From the NCBI GenBank assembly GCA_938022295.1, contig CALIDR010000143.1, forward strand, positions 1 to 31,858: a stretch of 31,858 nt of DNA, in the 5' to 3' direction. A program made the position numbers and the translations under genes. The notes under the pieces were generated by a model, which was given only the letters and a program-made list of their open reading frames with translations, made no database searches and had not been told where the DNA came from. Of this stretch, positions 15,920 to 24,024 are shown one piece after another (position 1 is the first letter of the stretch; each line of letters starts with the position of its first letter). The DNA is from an uncultured Burkholderiaceae bacterium. Its GTDB lineage: Bacteria > Pseudomonadota > Gammaproteobacteria > Burkholderiales > Burkholderiaceae_C.

Positions 15920-16599
15920 GACATCGCTCCCAGGATGCGGCTGCGGCTCGCCGCCGGCACGGCGTCGGCCATCGCGCGCAGGAACTCGTCCTGCACCGCG
16001 AAGCCCTGCGCTGCGTCGCGGTGAATCGTCGACACCCGCACCAGCATGCCGTCGGGCACCAGCCCGCGCAGCCCGTAGCGCATCTGCTGCAGCTTGCGTT
16101 CGGTGCGCGTGGCAGCCACGGTCTCGCCGAGCGTGAGCCAGTACGTCACCGGCTCGTAGCGCGAACCCAGGCGCGTCTGCAGACGCTTGGCCGGGATGTG
16201 ACGGCCTTCGAGCTCCAGCGTCACCTTGCGCGCGCCGCGCAGTTCGAAGCCTTGTGCCGGGTAGCAGACCTCCGGCAGGTGCGCCTGCATGCCGTCGCTC
16301 TGGTCGCCGCCGTAGGCTACGGAGAGCATCACGCGCTCGCCGGTGACGCGGTTGACGTAGGTGCGGGCGAGCACCTGGTTGTAGATCTTGTCGAGCTTGG
16401 CCTGCACGTCGGGCGCGGGCAGGATCACCGGCAGCGAGGTGTCGACCTCCCAGTCGCCGAACGCGGGCGGGAACATCGTCTCGAGGTCGGTCTGCCAGCG
16501 GTCGGCGATCTTCTCGGTGGGCACGCCCACGTGCGCCAGCGCCGCTGCCGCGGTCATGCCGGCGAGCAGCAGAACGGCCTTGCGCCGCGCCGCGTTCAT
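15916..16599 (-). CDS. epsI: EpsI family protein associated with exosortase B
   Basis: A 227-residue protein with an N-terminal hydrophobic anchor (KAVLLLAGMTAAAALAHVGV) and a periplasmic domain. WQTDLETMFPPAFGDWEVD, YVNRVTGERVMLSVAYGGDQ, and MQAHLPEVCYPAQGFEL (the conserved H-x-P-E-x-C-Y-P-x-x-G motif) identify the EpsI/exosortase-associated family. YEPVTYWLTLGETVAATRTE follows, then RYGLRGLVPDGMLVRVST. The biochemical role is not established; in many genomes it lies next to, or is fused to, an exosortase. ATG 16599 overlaps the xrtB stop by 4 bases. Confidence 0.95.
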   Translation of the reverse strand: MNAARRKAVLLLAGMTAAAALAHVGVPTEKIADRWQTDLETMFPPAFGDWEVDTSLPVILPAPDVQAKLDKIYNQVLARTYVNRVTGERVMLSVAYGGDQSDGMQAHLPEVCYPAQGFELRGARKVTLELEGRHIPAKRLQTRLGSRYEPVTYWLTLGETVAATRTERKLQQMRYGLRGLVPDGMLVRVSTIHRDAAQGFAVQDEFLRAMADAVPAASRSRILGAMS

Positions 16600-17522
16600 G
16601 TCGCCGCCTCGCGCCGCTGCTGCGGGAACAAGAGGTTGAGCACTTTGTCGGTGGCCAGCATCAGCATCAGCCCGGCCATGAACAGCACCATACCGGCGAA
16701 GTCGTGCACGAAGCCTTGGCCGGCCTCGTCGCCGAAGTGGTACGTGACCAGCACGAGGATCATCACTCGGATCACGTTGGCGACGAACGCGATCGGGATG
16801 ATCAGGATGGCCAGCGTCACGTTGCGCGCCACGCTGGTGTAGCCCATCAGGTTCATGTACAGCAGCCCCAGCGCCTCGAGCGTGAACATGCTGTTCAGGC
16901 CCGCACAGGCGTCGGCCACCAGCAGCTGGTACTGGCCCACCTGCAGGATCACGCCGCTGCGCGCCACCGGGTAGCCGGCGGCGTACATGATGTGCTCGGC
17001 CACGTACGACACGGCGGCCTTCAGCGGCGTCGTCACCGCGGCCACCAGCGCGCCGGGCAGCGGCATCATGAACAGCAGGAAGAAGAGCGGGAACCACGCC
17101 AGCCGCAGCGCGCGCGGGCCCTTGAACAGCAGCAGCAGCCCGGCCAGCACGGCGATCTGCGAGCCGACCTCAAACATGATCACCGCCTGCGTGCGCCCCA
17201 GCACGTACAGCAGCAGGCCGAACGCGAACGCCACGCTGCCGGCCACCGGCGCGGGGGCCGCGTCCAGCGCGGCGATGCGGTGGCGCAGCTGGTACAGCAG
17301 CCACAGGCTCACGGCGAGGATGATGGGGCCGTGGCCCTGCTCGTCGGTGGCCCAGACGGTGTGCGAGAGGTCGTAATAGGTGGGCAGGTACAGCAGCGCG
17401 TAGCCGGCCAGCAGCAGGCCCAGCACGGCTGCATCGGCGCCGCGGGGCAGCACGTCGGCCCACCAGGGGGCGCGGGCGGCGGGCCCTCGGTTGCCGGCGG
17501 GTTCGGTCACGCGCTGGGTCAC
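16596..17522 (-). CDS. xrtB: Exosortase B (PEP-CTERM-type transpeptidase/protease)
   Basis: A membrane protein of about 308 residues with about eight hydrophobic segments. The catalytic triad of the exosortase family is present: Cys206 in LVADACAGLNSMFTLEAL, Arg252 in IAFVANVIRVMILVLVTYHF, and His273 in QGFVHDFAGM (numbers from GTG 17522). The family cleaves PEP-CTERM tails at the inner membrane during sorting of surface proteins. Its neighbours epsD-epsG and epsI identify the XrtB subgroup. GTG 17510 is an equally possible start, with AGGGTG about 9 bases upstream. It lies 23 bases after epsG. A PEP-CTERM protein encoded at 31195-30677 is a candidate substrate in this window. Confidence 0.95.
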   Translation of the reverse strand: MTQRVTEPAGNRGPAARAPWWADVLPRGADAAVLGLLLAGYALLYLPTYYDLSHTVWATDEQGHGPIILAVSLWLLYQLRHRIAALDAAPAPVAGSVAFAFGLLLYVLGRTQAVIMFEVGSQIAVLAGLLLLFKGPRALRLAWFPLFFLLFMMPLPGALVAAVTTPLKAAVSYVAEHIMYAAGYPVARSGVILQVGQYQLLVADACAGLNSMFTLEALGLLYMNLMGYTSVARNVTLAILIIPIAFVANVIRVMILVLVTYHFGDEAGQGFVHDFAGMVLFMAGLMLMLATDKVLNLLFPQQRREAAT

Positions 17523-17545
17523 CCTGGGGGCCGGCGGCGCCGGGG

Positions 17546-18460
17546 TCAGTGCTCGTTGACGATCACGCCGGCCAGCTTGGCCGGGCTTTCGCTGAGGCCC
17601 GCCACCAGATCCTGCAGCGCGCCCACGCGGCTGGCGTGCTTGCGCGCCACCACCAGCGCGGCGCCGCATCGCGCGGCGATGACGGCGGCGTCGGACCCGT
17701 ACACGGCCGCCGGCGTGTCGACCACGACGTGGTCGAACTTGCTCGTGAGCTCGCGCATCAGCAGCCCGAAGGCGGGCCGCTCGACGAGCTCGAGCGGGTT
17801 CGGCGGCGTGATGCCCACCGGCAGCACGAACAGGCTCGGCACGCCGCGCACCTGCTGGATGACCTTGCTCTCGGCGCGCCCGGCGAGGATGCCCGAGAGC
17901 CCCGCGCGGTTCTCCAGGTGGAACACCTCGTGCTGGCGCGGGCCGCGCAGGTCGGCGTCCACCACCAGCGTGCGGCCGCCGAGCTGCGCCAGCGCGCAGC
18001 CGAGGTTGGCGCAGAAGTAGGTCTTGCCGTCGCGCGGGTCGGGGCTGACGACGGCCAGCGCCCGGCGCGGCTCGCTGTCGTCGAACACGCGCATCATCAG
18101 CTGGCTGCGGATGGCGCGGAACGCCTCGGCCTGCACCGAGAACGGCTGGTTCAGCACGGCGAGCTCGGGGCTGAGCTTGCGCTGTTCCTCGGCCGCGTAC
18201 GGGTAGTGGAACTGCTGCGACAGCGCGTAGAGCACGTCGTCGGCGCTGGCGAAGCCGAGCGCGATCGCCGCCTCGCCGAAGCGCACGCCCTTCTCGCGCT
18301 GGTAGGCCAGGATGCGCTCGACCTGGTCGTGCGTGAGGTGGCGCGTGTCGCGGATGATCTCGCCGATGGCACGGTCGTGCACGGTGGCGGCGGACGGCTC
18401 GCCGGTGGCGGTGGCGTGGTCGGCGGCAGGCATCGCGGAATCCCGGTACTTGGCCATCAT
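17546..18460 (-). CDS. epsG: EpsG, chain-length-determinant-associated tyrosine kinase (CpsD/BY-kinase family)
   Basis: A 304-residue cytoplasmic P-loop ATPase. Residues about 25-95 resemble the MshEN/GspE N-terminal domain (LTHDQVERILAYQREKGVRF, then GEAAIALGFASADDVLYALS). The kinase part has PFSVQAEAFRAIRSQLMM, a Walker A variant VSPDPRDGKTYFCANL, Walker A' RTLVVDADLRGPRQ, and Walker B DHVVVDTPAAV. Unlike classical Wzc/CapB kinases it ends at VIVNEH with no C-terminal tyrosine cluster. It would work with EpsF to control chain length and export. ATG 18460 overlaps the epsF stop (ATGA) with AAGGGGG just upstream; a second ATG (18457) follows directly. Confidence 0.93.
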   Translation of the reverse strand: MMAKYRDSAMPAADHATATGEPSAATVHDRAIGEIIRDTRHLTHDQVERILAYQREKGVRFGEAAIALGFASADDVLYALSQQFHYPYAAEEQRKLSPELAVLNQPFSVQAEAFRAIRSQLMMRVFDDSEPRRALAVVSPDPRDGKTYFCANLGCALAQLGGRTLVVDADLRGPRQHEVFHLENRAGLSGILAGRAESKVIQQVRGVPSLFVLPVGITPPNPLELVERPAFGLLMRELTSKFDHVVVDTPAAVYGSDAAVIAARCGAALVVARKHASRVGALQDLVAGLSESPAKLAGVIVNEH

Positions 18461-19896
18461 GCCCCCTTGCCGAGCAGCGGCGTGCCGCCCTGGTGGCCCA
18501 GCACGCGCTGCTGCATCCTGTTCAGCTTGCCGCGGCCGAGCAGGCGCTTGGCGCCCGGTTTCGGCATCACGCCGATCACGGGCAGGTCGAGTGCGGTGAC
18601 GATGTCGGCGAAGGTGCGCACGCGGCGGTCGATCAGCTCGAGCAGCAGCGCGGTGCCCAGCGCCAGCATGCCGCCCAGGAACACCGCCAGCGCCACGTTG
18701 AGCTTGACGTTGGGCGAAGACGGCTTCAGCGGCGCCACGGCCTCGGTGAGCATGTGCACGTTGTTCTGCGTGTTCTGGCTTTCCATCGCCGTCTGGTTGA
18801 AGCGCGCGAGCAGCTGGTCGTAGGTGCGCTGGGCGTTCTCCAGGTCGCGCACGAGCACGGCGCCTTCGTCGCGCACCTCCTTGAGCTTCAGCACGCGCGC
18901 GCGCTGCGCCTCGAGCGAGGCGCGCACCTCGGCCTCGCGGGCGCGGTTGATGTTGGCCGTGACGGCCACGCCGCCGAGCACGCGCTGCGTCTCGGCGTCG
19001 ATGCGGGTGCGCAGCTGCGCGATGTTGGCCTTGGCCTCGATCACCTGCGGGTGGGCGTCGCCCAGGCGCTCGTTGAGCTGCTGCAGGTGCGCCTCGGCGC
19101 GCGAGAGCTCGGCCTTGAGGTTGTTGATCAGCGGGTTGGCGATGACTTCCTGCATGCGGTCGGCGCCGGCACGCGCCTGCGCCTGGCGGCTGGCGGACTC
19201 GGAGGCCACCGCCTGCAGCGCGACGAGCTGCGACGACAGCTCGTTCAGGCGCGCATTCTCGATGTCCATGCGCTCGTCGGTGGCGATGATGCCGCGCTCG
19301 CGCTGGAACGCCGACAGCCGCGCACTCGCGCGCTCGAGCGCCTCGCGCGCTTCGGTGACCTGCGTCTGGAAGAAGCCGCTGTACTGGCGGGCCGGGTCGA
19401 TGCGCAGTTCGAGCGTCGTCTCGAGGTAGGCGCGCACGAAACCGTTGGCGAGCTGGGCCGCGGCCGCCGGCTCGGCCGACGTGAAGCGCACCGCGATCAC
19501 GTTGGACTGCGTTGAGGGCACCACTTCGAGCGAGCTCGCAAACTGCTCGACGAGCCACTGCTCGATGCTGCCCGCGCCACCCGTGGCCTCGAGCCACGAC
19601 TGGCGGATCGCGGGGCTCTCCGTGAGGCGCAGGTTGCGGATCACGCGCCGCGCCACGCGCTCGCTCTTCAGGATGTCGACCTGGGTCGCGATCGCCGCCG
19701 CGGCCGTCGAGCCGGGGTACAGCACGCCGGTGATCGGGTCTGGCTTGACGTCGACGACGACAGAGGCCGTGGCGGTGTACTTGGGCGGGATCAGGTACAG
19801 GCTCGCCAGCGCCGCGGTGGCCACCGTGACGACGAGCACCGCGAGCACGACCCACCAGCGGGCGCGCAGGATGGCGACGAATTGGGTGATGTTCAA
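18457..19896 (-). CDS. epsF: EpsF, polysaccharide co-polymerase/chain length determinant (Wzz-like)
   Basis: A 479-residue inner-membrane protein. ITQFVAILRARWWVVLAVLV opens the first membrane segment, followed by SLYLIPPKYTATASVVVDVK as in Wzz domains. Residues about 170-400 are long and coiled-coil-like, rich in Glu/Arg/Ala/Gln (for example LSRAEAHLQQLNERLGDAHP and REAEVRASLEAQRARVLKLK). The C-terminal membrane segment follows the proline-rich APLKPSSPNVKLNVALAVFL. This is the PCP-2a-like architecture without a fused kinase; EpsG supplies it. Starts at ATG 19896, 45 bases after a possible small gene. Confidence 0.95.
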   Translation of the reverse strand: MNITQFVAILRARWWVVLAVLVVTVATAALASLYLIPPKYTATASVVVDVKPDPITGVLYPGSTAAAAIATQVDILKSERVARRVIRNLRLTESPAIRQSWLEATGGAGSIEQWLVEQFASSLEVVPSTQSNVIAVRFTSAEPAAAAQLANGFVRAYLETTLELRIDPARQYSGFFQTQVTEAREALERASARLSAFQRERGIIATDERMDIENARLNELSSQLVALQAVASESASRQAQARAGADRMQEVIANPLINNLKAELSRAEAHLQQLNERLGDAHPQVIEAKANIAQLRTRIDAETQRVLGGVAVTANINRAREAEVRASLEAQRARVLKLKEVRDEGAVLVRDLENAQRTYDQLLARFNQTAMESQNTQNNVHMLTEAVAPLKPSSPNVKLNVALAVFLGGMLALGTALLLELIDRRVRTFADIVTALDLPVIGVMPKPGAKRLLGRGKLNRMQQRVLGHQGGTPLLGKGA

Positions 19897-19941
19897 GGCA
19901 GGACTCTCGATTCGGAGGATGACCTCGGCTGGCGGCAGACC

Positions 19942-20217
19942 TCAGGCCGATTGCAGGATCCGCCTTTCGGCGACCGGTGTCGGTAGCGCCTTGCCCTGGC
20001 CGTCGGGCCATGGGCGGGCGCCGGCAATGATGCGGACCCGTGCGACGCGAGCGCGGGCGCGAGGGCCGTCTCGCGCCGGCAATGGCAGGCAGGGTCCAAG
20101 GTCGAAGGGGCCTCGACGCCCCTCGACGGGTTCGATCGCGACCCTGCGGCCGGGCAGCGGACGGACGCTCTCCGCGTCGATGTCCGGGGCGTGGCCGATC
20201 GTCGCCGCGACGTCCAT
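19942..20217 (-). CDS. Possible small protein between epsE and epsF (91 residues)
   Basis: A minus-strand frame starts at ATG 20217, 8 bases after the epsE stop, with GAGG six bases upstream, and ends 45 bases before epsF. Third positions are about 80% G or C. It begins MDVAATIGHAPDIDAESVRP and ends with TPVAERRILQSA; the composition is rich in Arg, Pro and Ala and no motif is recognised. It is the only reading of the 329-base gap between epsE and epsF that fits the operon spacing, but in DNA of this GC content open frames of this length also arise by chance. Confidence 0.35.
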   Translation of the reverse strand: MDVAATIGHAPDIDAESVRPLPGRRVAIEPVEGRRGPFDLGPCLPLPARDGPRARARVARVRIIAGARPWPDGQGKALPTPVAERRILQSA

Positions 20218-20225
20218 CACCAGCC

Positions 20226-21137
20226 TCAGAACAGGCTCTCCCGCACGTAGATCACGTCGCCGGCGCGCAGCGGCTGGTCCATCGCCAGGTCGAGCACCTG
20301 CACCTTGTCGTCGGCACCGCGCCGGTGCACCTTGATGCCCTTTTCGGTGCCGCGCAGCGTCAGGCCGCCGCCGGCAGCCAGCGCCTGCAGCAGCGTCATG
20401 CCGCGTTCGAGCCGGATCGGCCCGGGGCGCTGGACCTGGCCGTAGATGTAGACCGTGGGTGCGCGGTCCACCCACACCGTGTCGCCGTTCTGCAGCACGA
20501 TGTCCTCGGCGCGGCCAGCGGGCGAGAAGCTGCTCGCGACGTCGACTTCGAGCCGCATCGGCTTGCCGTCGCGCGTGCCGACGACGACGACGACGTCGGC
20601 GCCGGTGGGCGCGATGCCGCCGGCCTGCGCGAGCAGCTCCGTCAGCCGCAGTTCGCCGCCCTCGATCGGGAAGCGCCCCGGGCGGTTGACGTGGCCGAGC
20701 ACCGAGACCTGGCTGCCGCGCACCTGCAGCACCAGCACCGACACCTGCGGCTGGCGCACGAAGTTGCCGCTGCGCAGGCCGTCGGCGATGCGGCGCTCGG
20801 CCTCGGCCACGGTGAGGCCGCCGAGCGTGACGCTGCCCAGCAGCGGGTACGAGATGCCGCCCGCGTCCGACAGCCGCGCCTCGAGCGACAGGTCGGGGTT
20901 CTGGAAGACGGTGATCTTGACGACGTCGCCGGCGCCGAGGCGGTATTCGGCGGAGGGCGCGGCCGACGGCACCGCCGACGGTGCCGCCGCGGCCGGGGCC
21001 GCAGGGGCCGCCGGCGTGGTCTGGGCGTGCGCGCCGCCCGCGGACAGCACGAGCGTGCAGGCGAGCGCGGCGGCAGCCGGCGGGGCGCTGCGGCGGCGGC
21101 GCGCGGGGCGGACGGGGGCGAAGACGACGGGCTTCAC
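20226..21137 (-). CDS. epsE: EpsE, outer-membrane polysaccharide export protein (Wza-like)
   Basis: A 303-residue secreted protein. The N-terminus has a basic start then ACTLVLSAGGAHAQ, a likely signal peptide, followed by an Ala/Pro-rich stretch. EYRLGAGDVVKITVFQNPDL begins the poly_export domain; LSDAGGISYPLLGSVTLGGL and VTLGGLTVAEAERRIADGL continue it. Two SLBB-like units follow: SQVSVLGHVNRPGRFPIEGG and PTVYIYGQVQRPGPIRLERG. This is the short form of Wza-type export proteins. No lipobox is seen at the signal. GTG 21137 overlaps the epsD TGA by 4 bases. It forms the export channel partner of EpsF/EpsG. Confidence 0.95.
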   Translation of the reverse strand: MKPVVFAPVRPARRRRSAPPAAAALACTLVLSAGGAHAQTTPAAPAAPAAAAPSAVPSAAPSAEYRLGAGDVVKITVFQNPDLSLEARLSDAGGISYPLLGSVTLGGLTVAEAERRIADGLRSGNFVRQPQVSVLVLQVRGSQVSVLGHVNRPGRFPIEGGELRLTELLAQAGGIAPTGADVVVVVGTRDGKPMRLEVDVASSFSPAGRAEDIVLQNGDTVWVDRAPTVYIYGQVQRPGPIRLERGMTLLQALAAGGGLTLRGTEKGIKVHRRGADDKVQVLDLAMDQPLRAGDVIYVRESLF

Positions 21138-22066
21138 TTGGCCGGCTCCTTGCTGGCGTCGAGCGAGATGCCGCTGGCCGCGGCGTCGGCAGCCGGCGGC
21201 GGCGCTTCGGCGAACTTGCCGACGTACTCGATCTTGGCCTGTGCGCGCAACGCCTTCAGGTCGTCCTGCACCAGGTTGCGTTTGCGCTCGTTGACGAGGA
21301 ACTGCTCGATCGCCGGCGTGGCGGTGGCCAGGTCCACCGGCTGCGTCGTGGAGCCCGCGAGCACGATGACCTGGGCCCCGTTGGCGGCCGGGTTGAACAC
21401 GGCCTGGCCGTCGCGCAGCGAGGCGAAGGCCTTCAGGCTCGCCAGCGGCAGCTGTTCGGCGGCGCGCACGGCCTGGTTGGCGGCGAACTTGTAGCCGTTG
21501 GCGCGCAGCCACTCGACGTACTGGGCGATGTTCTGCACCTCCGACAGCTTGTCGCGCAGGGCGCCGATCTGCTCGGGCTTGGCCTCGATCGCGATCTCCT
21601 GCAGGCTGTAGATGCGGCGCTCGCTGAAGAGAGCCGGGTTGTCCTCGTAGTACTTTCGGACCTCGTCGGGCGTGGGCTTGGAGGCGGCCTCGCCGACCCG
21701 CTCGAGGTACGCGCGGGCGAGGATCTCGCGCCGTGCCGCCTCGAGCTGCATCACCACGCGCGGGTCGCGGTCGATCTTGAGGTCGTTGGCGCGCTGCACG
21801 GCGAGCTGCTGCTCGATCAGGCGCTCGAGGATCTGCTTCGCCGCGGCGTCGGCCTGCTCGGGGCGCACGCCGCGCTGCTGCTGCAGCACGTAGTTGATCT
21901 GGTGCACCGTGATCTCGTCGCGGTTGACCTTGGCGGCCGTCTGGCTCGCGCCGCCGCGGCGCGGGCCGTCGCCACAGCCGGCGACGAGTGCCGCCGCGAC
22001 CACCGCGATGCCGATCGTCCAGAGCGCCCGCTGCGGCGCCGGCGATGGGTTCCGGTTCGTCATCAT
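21134..22066 (-). CDS. epsD: EpsD, peptidyl-prolyl cis-trans isomerase-like lipoprotein
   Basis: A 310-residue lipoprotein. IGIAVVAAALVAGCGDG contains a lipobox (LVAGC). The body resembles SurA/PpiD-type N-terminal helices: KVNRDEITVHQINYVLQQQR, QILERLIEQQLAVQRANDLK and PTPDEVRKYYEDNPALFSER. The latter two and the FSERRIYSLQEIAI segment are typical of the EpsD family of exosortase-linked loci. The parvulin catalytic core is weakly kept, so isomerase activity is uncertain. The start is ATG 22066 (a second ATG follows at 22063), preceded by AGGGGAACG on the minus strand. It is the first gene of the eps core, 205 bases after the permease gene. Confidence 0.92.
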   Translation of the reverse strand: MMTNRNPSPAPQRALWTIGIAVVAAALVAGCGDGPRRGGASQTAAKVNRDEITVHQINYVLQQQRGVRPEQADAAAKQILERLIEQQLAVQRANDLKIDRDPRVVMQLEAARREILARAYLERVGEAASKPTPDEVRKYYEDNPALFSERRIYSLQEIAIEAKPEQIGALRDKLSEVQNIAQYVEWLRANGYKFAANQAVRAAEQLPLASLKAFASLRDGQAVFNPAANGAQVIVLAGSTTQPVDLATATPAIEQFLVNERKRNLVQDDLKALRAQAKIEYVGKFAEAPPPAADAAASGISLDASKEPAK

Positions 22067-22271
22067 CGTTCCCCTGGATGGTCCGCGCGGGCGGCGCGGT
22101 GACCTCGGCCCGAGGCCCACGGTGCGTGCGGGCGGCCGGAGGCACCGGTGCCCGGGAGTGTAGCGGCCGCCCGGGCGCGCCCGCCCGAAGGCCGGGGCCC
22201 GCAGCCGCGGGGGGCGGGCGGCACAAGTTCACGCGCGCAGGGTGCGGACGTGGGCAACGGGCAAAGGTGCG
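22067..22271 (-). promoter_or_regulatory. Leader region of the eps operon with a candidate -10 box
   Basis: A very GC-rich 205-base gap between the permease stop and epsD. On the minus strand CGCTACACTC contains TACACT (22162-22157), a common -10 hexamer in Burkholderiales, about 91 bases upstream of epsD; no good -35 is seen. Inverted GC-rich segments (22179-22185 with 22213-22219) could form a hairpin behind the permease gene. This is the most likely place for a separate eps promoter, but readthrough from the cys genes is equally possible. Confidence 0.35.
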
Positions 22272-24005
22272 TCATCGGAACGGGAAGAACACCGGCACCG
22301 CGACCAGCGCGACGACCTGGAACACGAGCGCGATCGGCAGCCCGGCGCGGGCGAAGTCGGCCATCGTGTAGCGGCCGGGCGACATGATCATGAGGTTGGT
22401 CTGGTAGCCGTAGGGGGTCACGAAGCTGCAGCTCGCACCGTACAACACTGCCATGACAAAAGGTTGCGGCTCCAGCCCGGTGGACTGCGCGACGCCGAGC
22501 GCGACCGGGAACGCGAGTGCGGCCGCCGCGTTGTTCGTCATCAGCTCGGTCAGGATCCACGTCGAGACGAGGATCAGCGCCAGCGCGCCGTACGGGCCGA
22601 ACGACTCGACTCCGGAAAGCAGAAAGCGCGCCAGCAGCACCGCCGCGCCGGTGGAGACCATCACGTCGGAGATCACGAGCGACGACGCGATGATCAGGAT
22701 GATCGCGTACGGCATGTTGCGCCGCAGGTCGGCCGGCTTGGCCAGCCCGGTGACGAGGAAGGCGGCCAGCAGCACGAGCAGCGCCTTCAGGAAGTCCACG
22801 ACGCCGAGCGCGGCCAGCACGATCGCGCCGACGAAGCCGGCCACCGCCAGCAGCCCCTTGCGCGGATCGGTGAACTTCTGCACCTGCCGTTTCGAAACGA
22901 TGACGAAATTGCGTTGCAGGTTGTTGCGGCGCTCGAATTCGTGGCCGACGACGAGCACCAGCGTGTCCCCGACCTCCAGCGGCACGTTGGCGATCGGGCC
23001 GCGCAGGCGCTCGCTGCCGCGGCGCACCGCGATCACCGCCGCGTCGAACTGGGCGCGGAAGTCCACTTCCTTCAGCGTGCGGCGCGCCAGCGTCGAGTTG
23101 GCGGCGACGACGACCTCCACCAGGTTGTCCAGCGGCAGCTCGTAGCGCTGGCCGTGGGTTTCAAGGCCCTCGAAGCGCGTCAGCAGGTCCAGCCGCGTCA
23201 GGTCGCCGGTGAAGACGAGCAGGTCGCCGGCGCGCAGCATGCGGTCGGGCTGCACGGGGGCGATCGTGAAGCCGTCGCGCACGATCTCGGCCAGGTACAG
23301 GTGCGCCAGGTTGCGCAGGCCCGCGCCTTCGACGGTCTTGCCGACCAGCGGCGAGTCCGGCCGCACGGTGGCTTCGAGGAAGTAGTCCGACGCCGACTCC
23401 TCGGCCGGCGGCTGCGCCTTCAGCAGCCACGGGTACAGCAGCACCATCGTCACGCCGCACGCGATCATGATCAGGATGCCGACCGGGAAGAGGTCGAAGA
23501 TGTGCAGCCCGGGCATGCCCTGGCCGATCATCAGGCTGTTGACGAGCAGGTTGGTCGACGTGCCCACCAGCGTGAGCGTGCCGCCGAGCGTGGCAGCGAA
23601 GCACATCGGCAGCAGCAGCCGCGACGCCGCGTGCGTGCGCAGCTTGCGCAACGGCCCGATCAGCGAGGCGACGACCGCGGTGTTGTTGAGGAACGCCGAG
23701 TACAGGCCGGCCGACACGTAGAGCTTGGCGAGCACGGCGCGGTACGGCCCGCGCGCGAGCCGCTCGGCCACCGTCTCCAGCAGGTGCGACCGGTCGAGCA
23801 CGGTCGACAGCAGCAGCAGCACCACCACCGTGACGAGGCCGGGGTTGGTGAAGTGCGTCATCGCCTTGTGGACCCCGACGAAGTCGAGCACGACGAAGCC
23901 GAAGCCCACCGCCGCGAACACCGTGGCCGGCGCGCGCCGCCCGCGGACGAGCTCGACGACGAGCACCGCCAGGCCGGCAAACACCGCCGCCTGCTGCCAG
24001 GTCAT
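22272..24005 (-). CDS. SLC13/DASS-type permease with two RCK_C domains, probable sulfate transporter
   Basis: A 577-residue membrane protein. SAGLYSAFLNNTAVVASLIG and GGTLTLVGTSTNLLVNSLMI form the first inverted half with its S/T-N-x motif. MTNNAAAALAFPVALGVAQS and TPYGYQTNLMIMSPGRYTMA form the second. Between them, residues about 206-280 and 290-370 are two TrkA_C/RCK_C domains (EATVRPDSPLVGKTVEGAGL; LEVGDTLVLVVGHEFERRNN). Related proteins with this layout in cys clusters carry sulfate or other divalent anions with Na+. It starts 19 bases after cysNC on the same strand, supporting a sulfate-uptake role; the substrate itself is inference. Confidence 0.88.
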   Translation of the reverse strand: MTWQQAAVFAGLAVLVVELVRGRRAPATVFAAVGFGFVVLDFVGVHKAMTHFTNPGLVTVVVLLLLSTVLDRSHLLETVAERLARGPYRAVLAKLYVSAGLYSAFLNNTAVVASLIGPLRKLRTHAASRLLLPMCFAATLGGTLTLVGTSTNLLVNSLMIGQGMPGLHIFDLFPVGILIMIACGVTMVLLYPWLLKAQPPAEESASDYFLEATVRPDSPLVGKTVEGAGLRNLAHLYLAEIVRDGFTIAPVQPDRMLRAGDLLVFTGDLTRLDLLTRFEGLETHGQRYELPLDNLVEVVVAANSTLARRTLKEVDFRAQFDAAVIAVRRGSERLRGPIANVPLEVGDTLVLVVGHEFERRNNLQRNFVIVSKRQVQKFTDPRKGLLAVAGFVGAIVLAALGVVDFLKALLVLLAAFLVTGLAKPADLRRNMPYAIILIIASSLVISDVMVSTGAAVLLARFLLSGVESFGPYGALALILVSTWILTELMTNNAAAALAFPVALGVAQSTGLEPQPFVMAVLYGASCSFVTPYGYQTNLMIMSPGRYTMADFARAGLPIALVFQVVALVAVPVFFPFR

Positions 24006-24024
24006 GGCCGCCAGCGGCCGTGGC

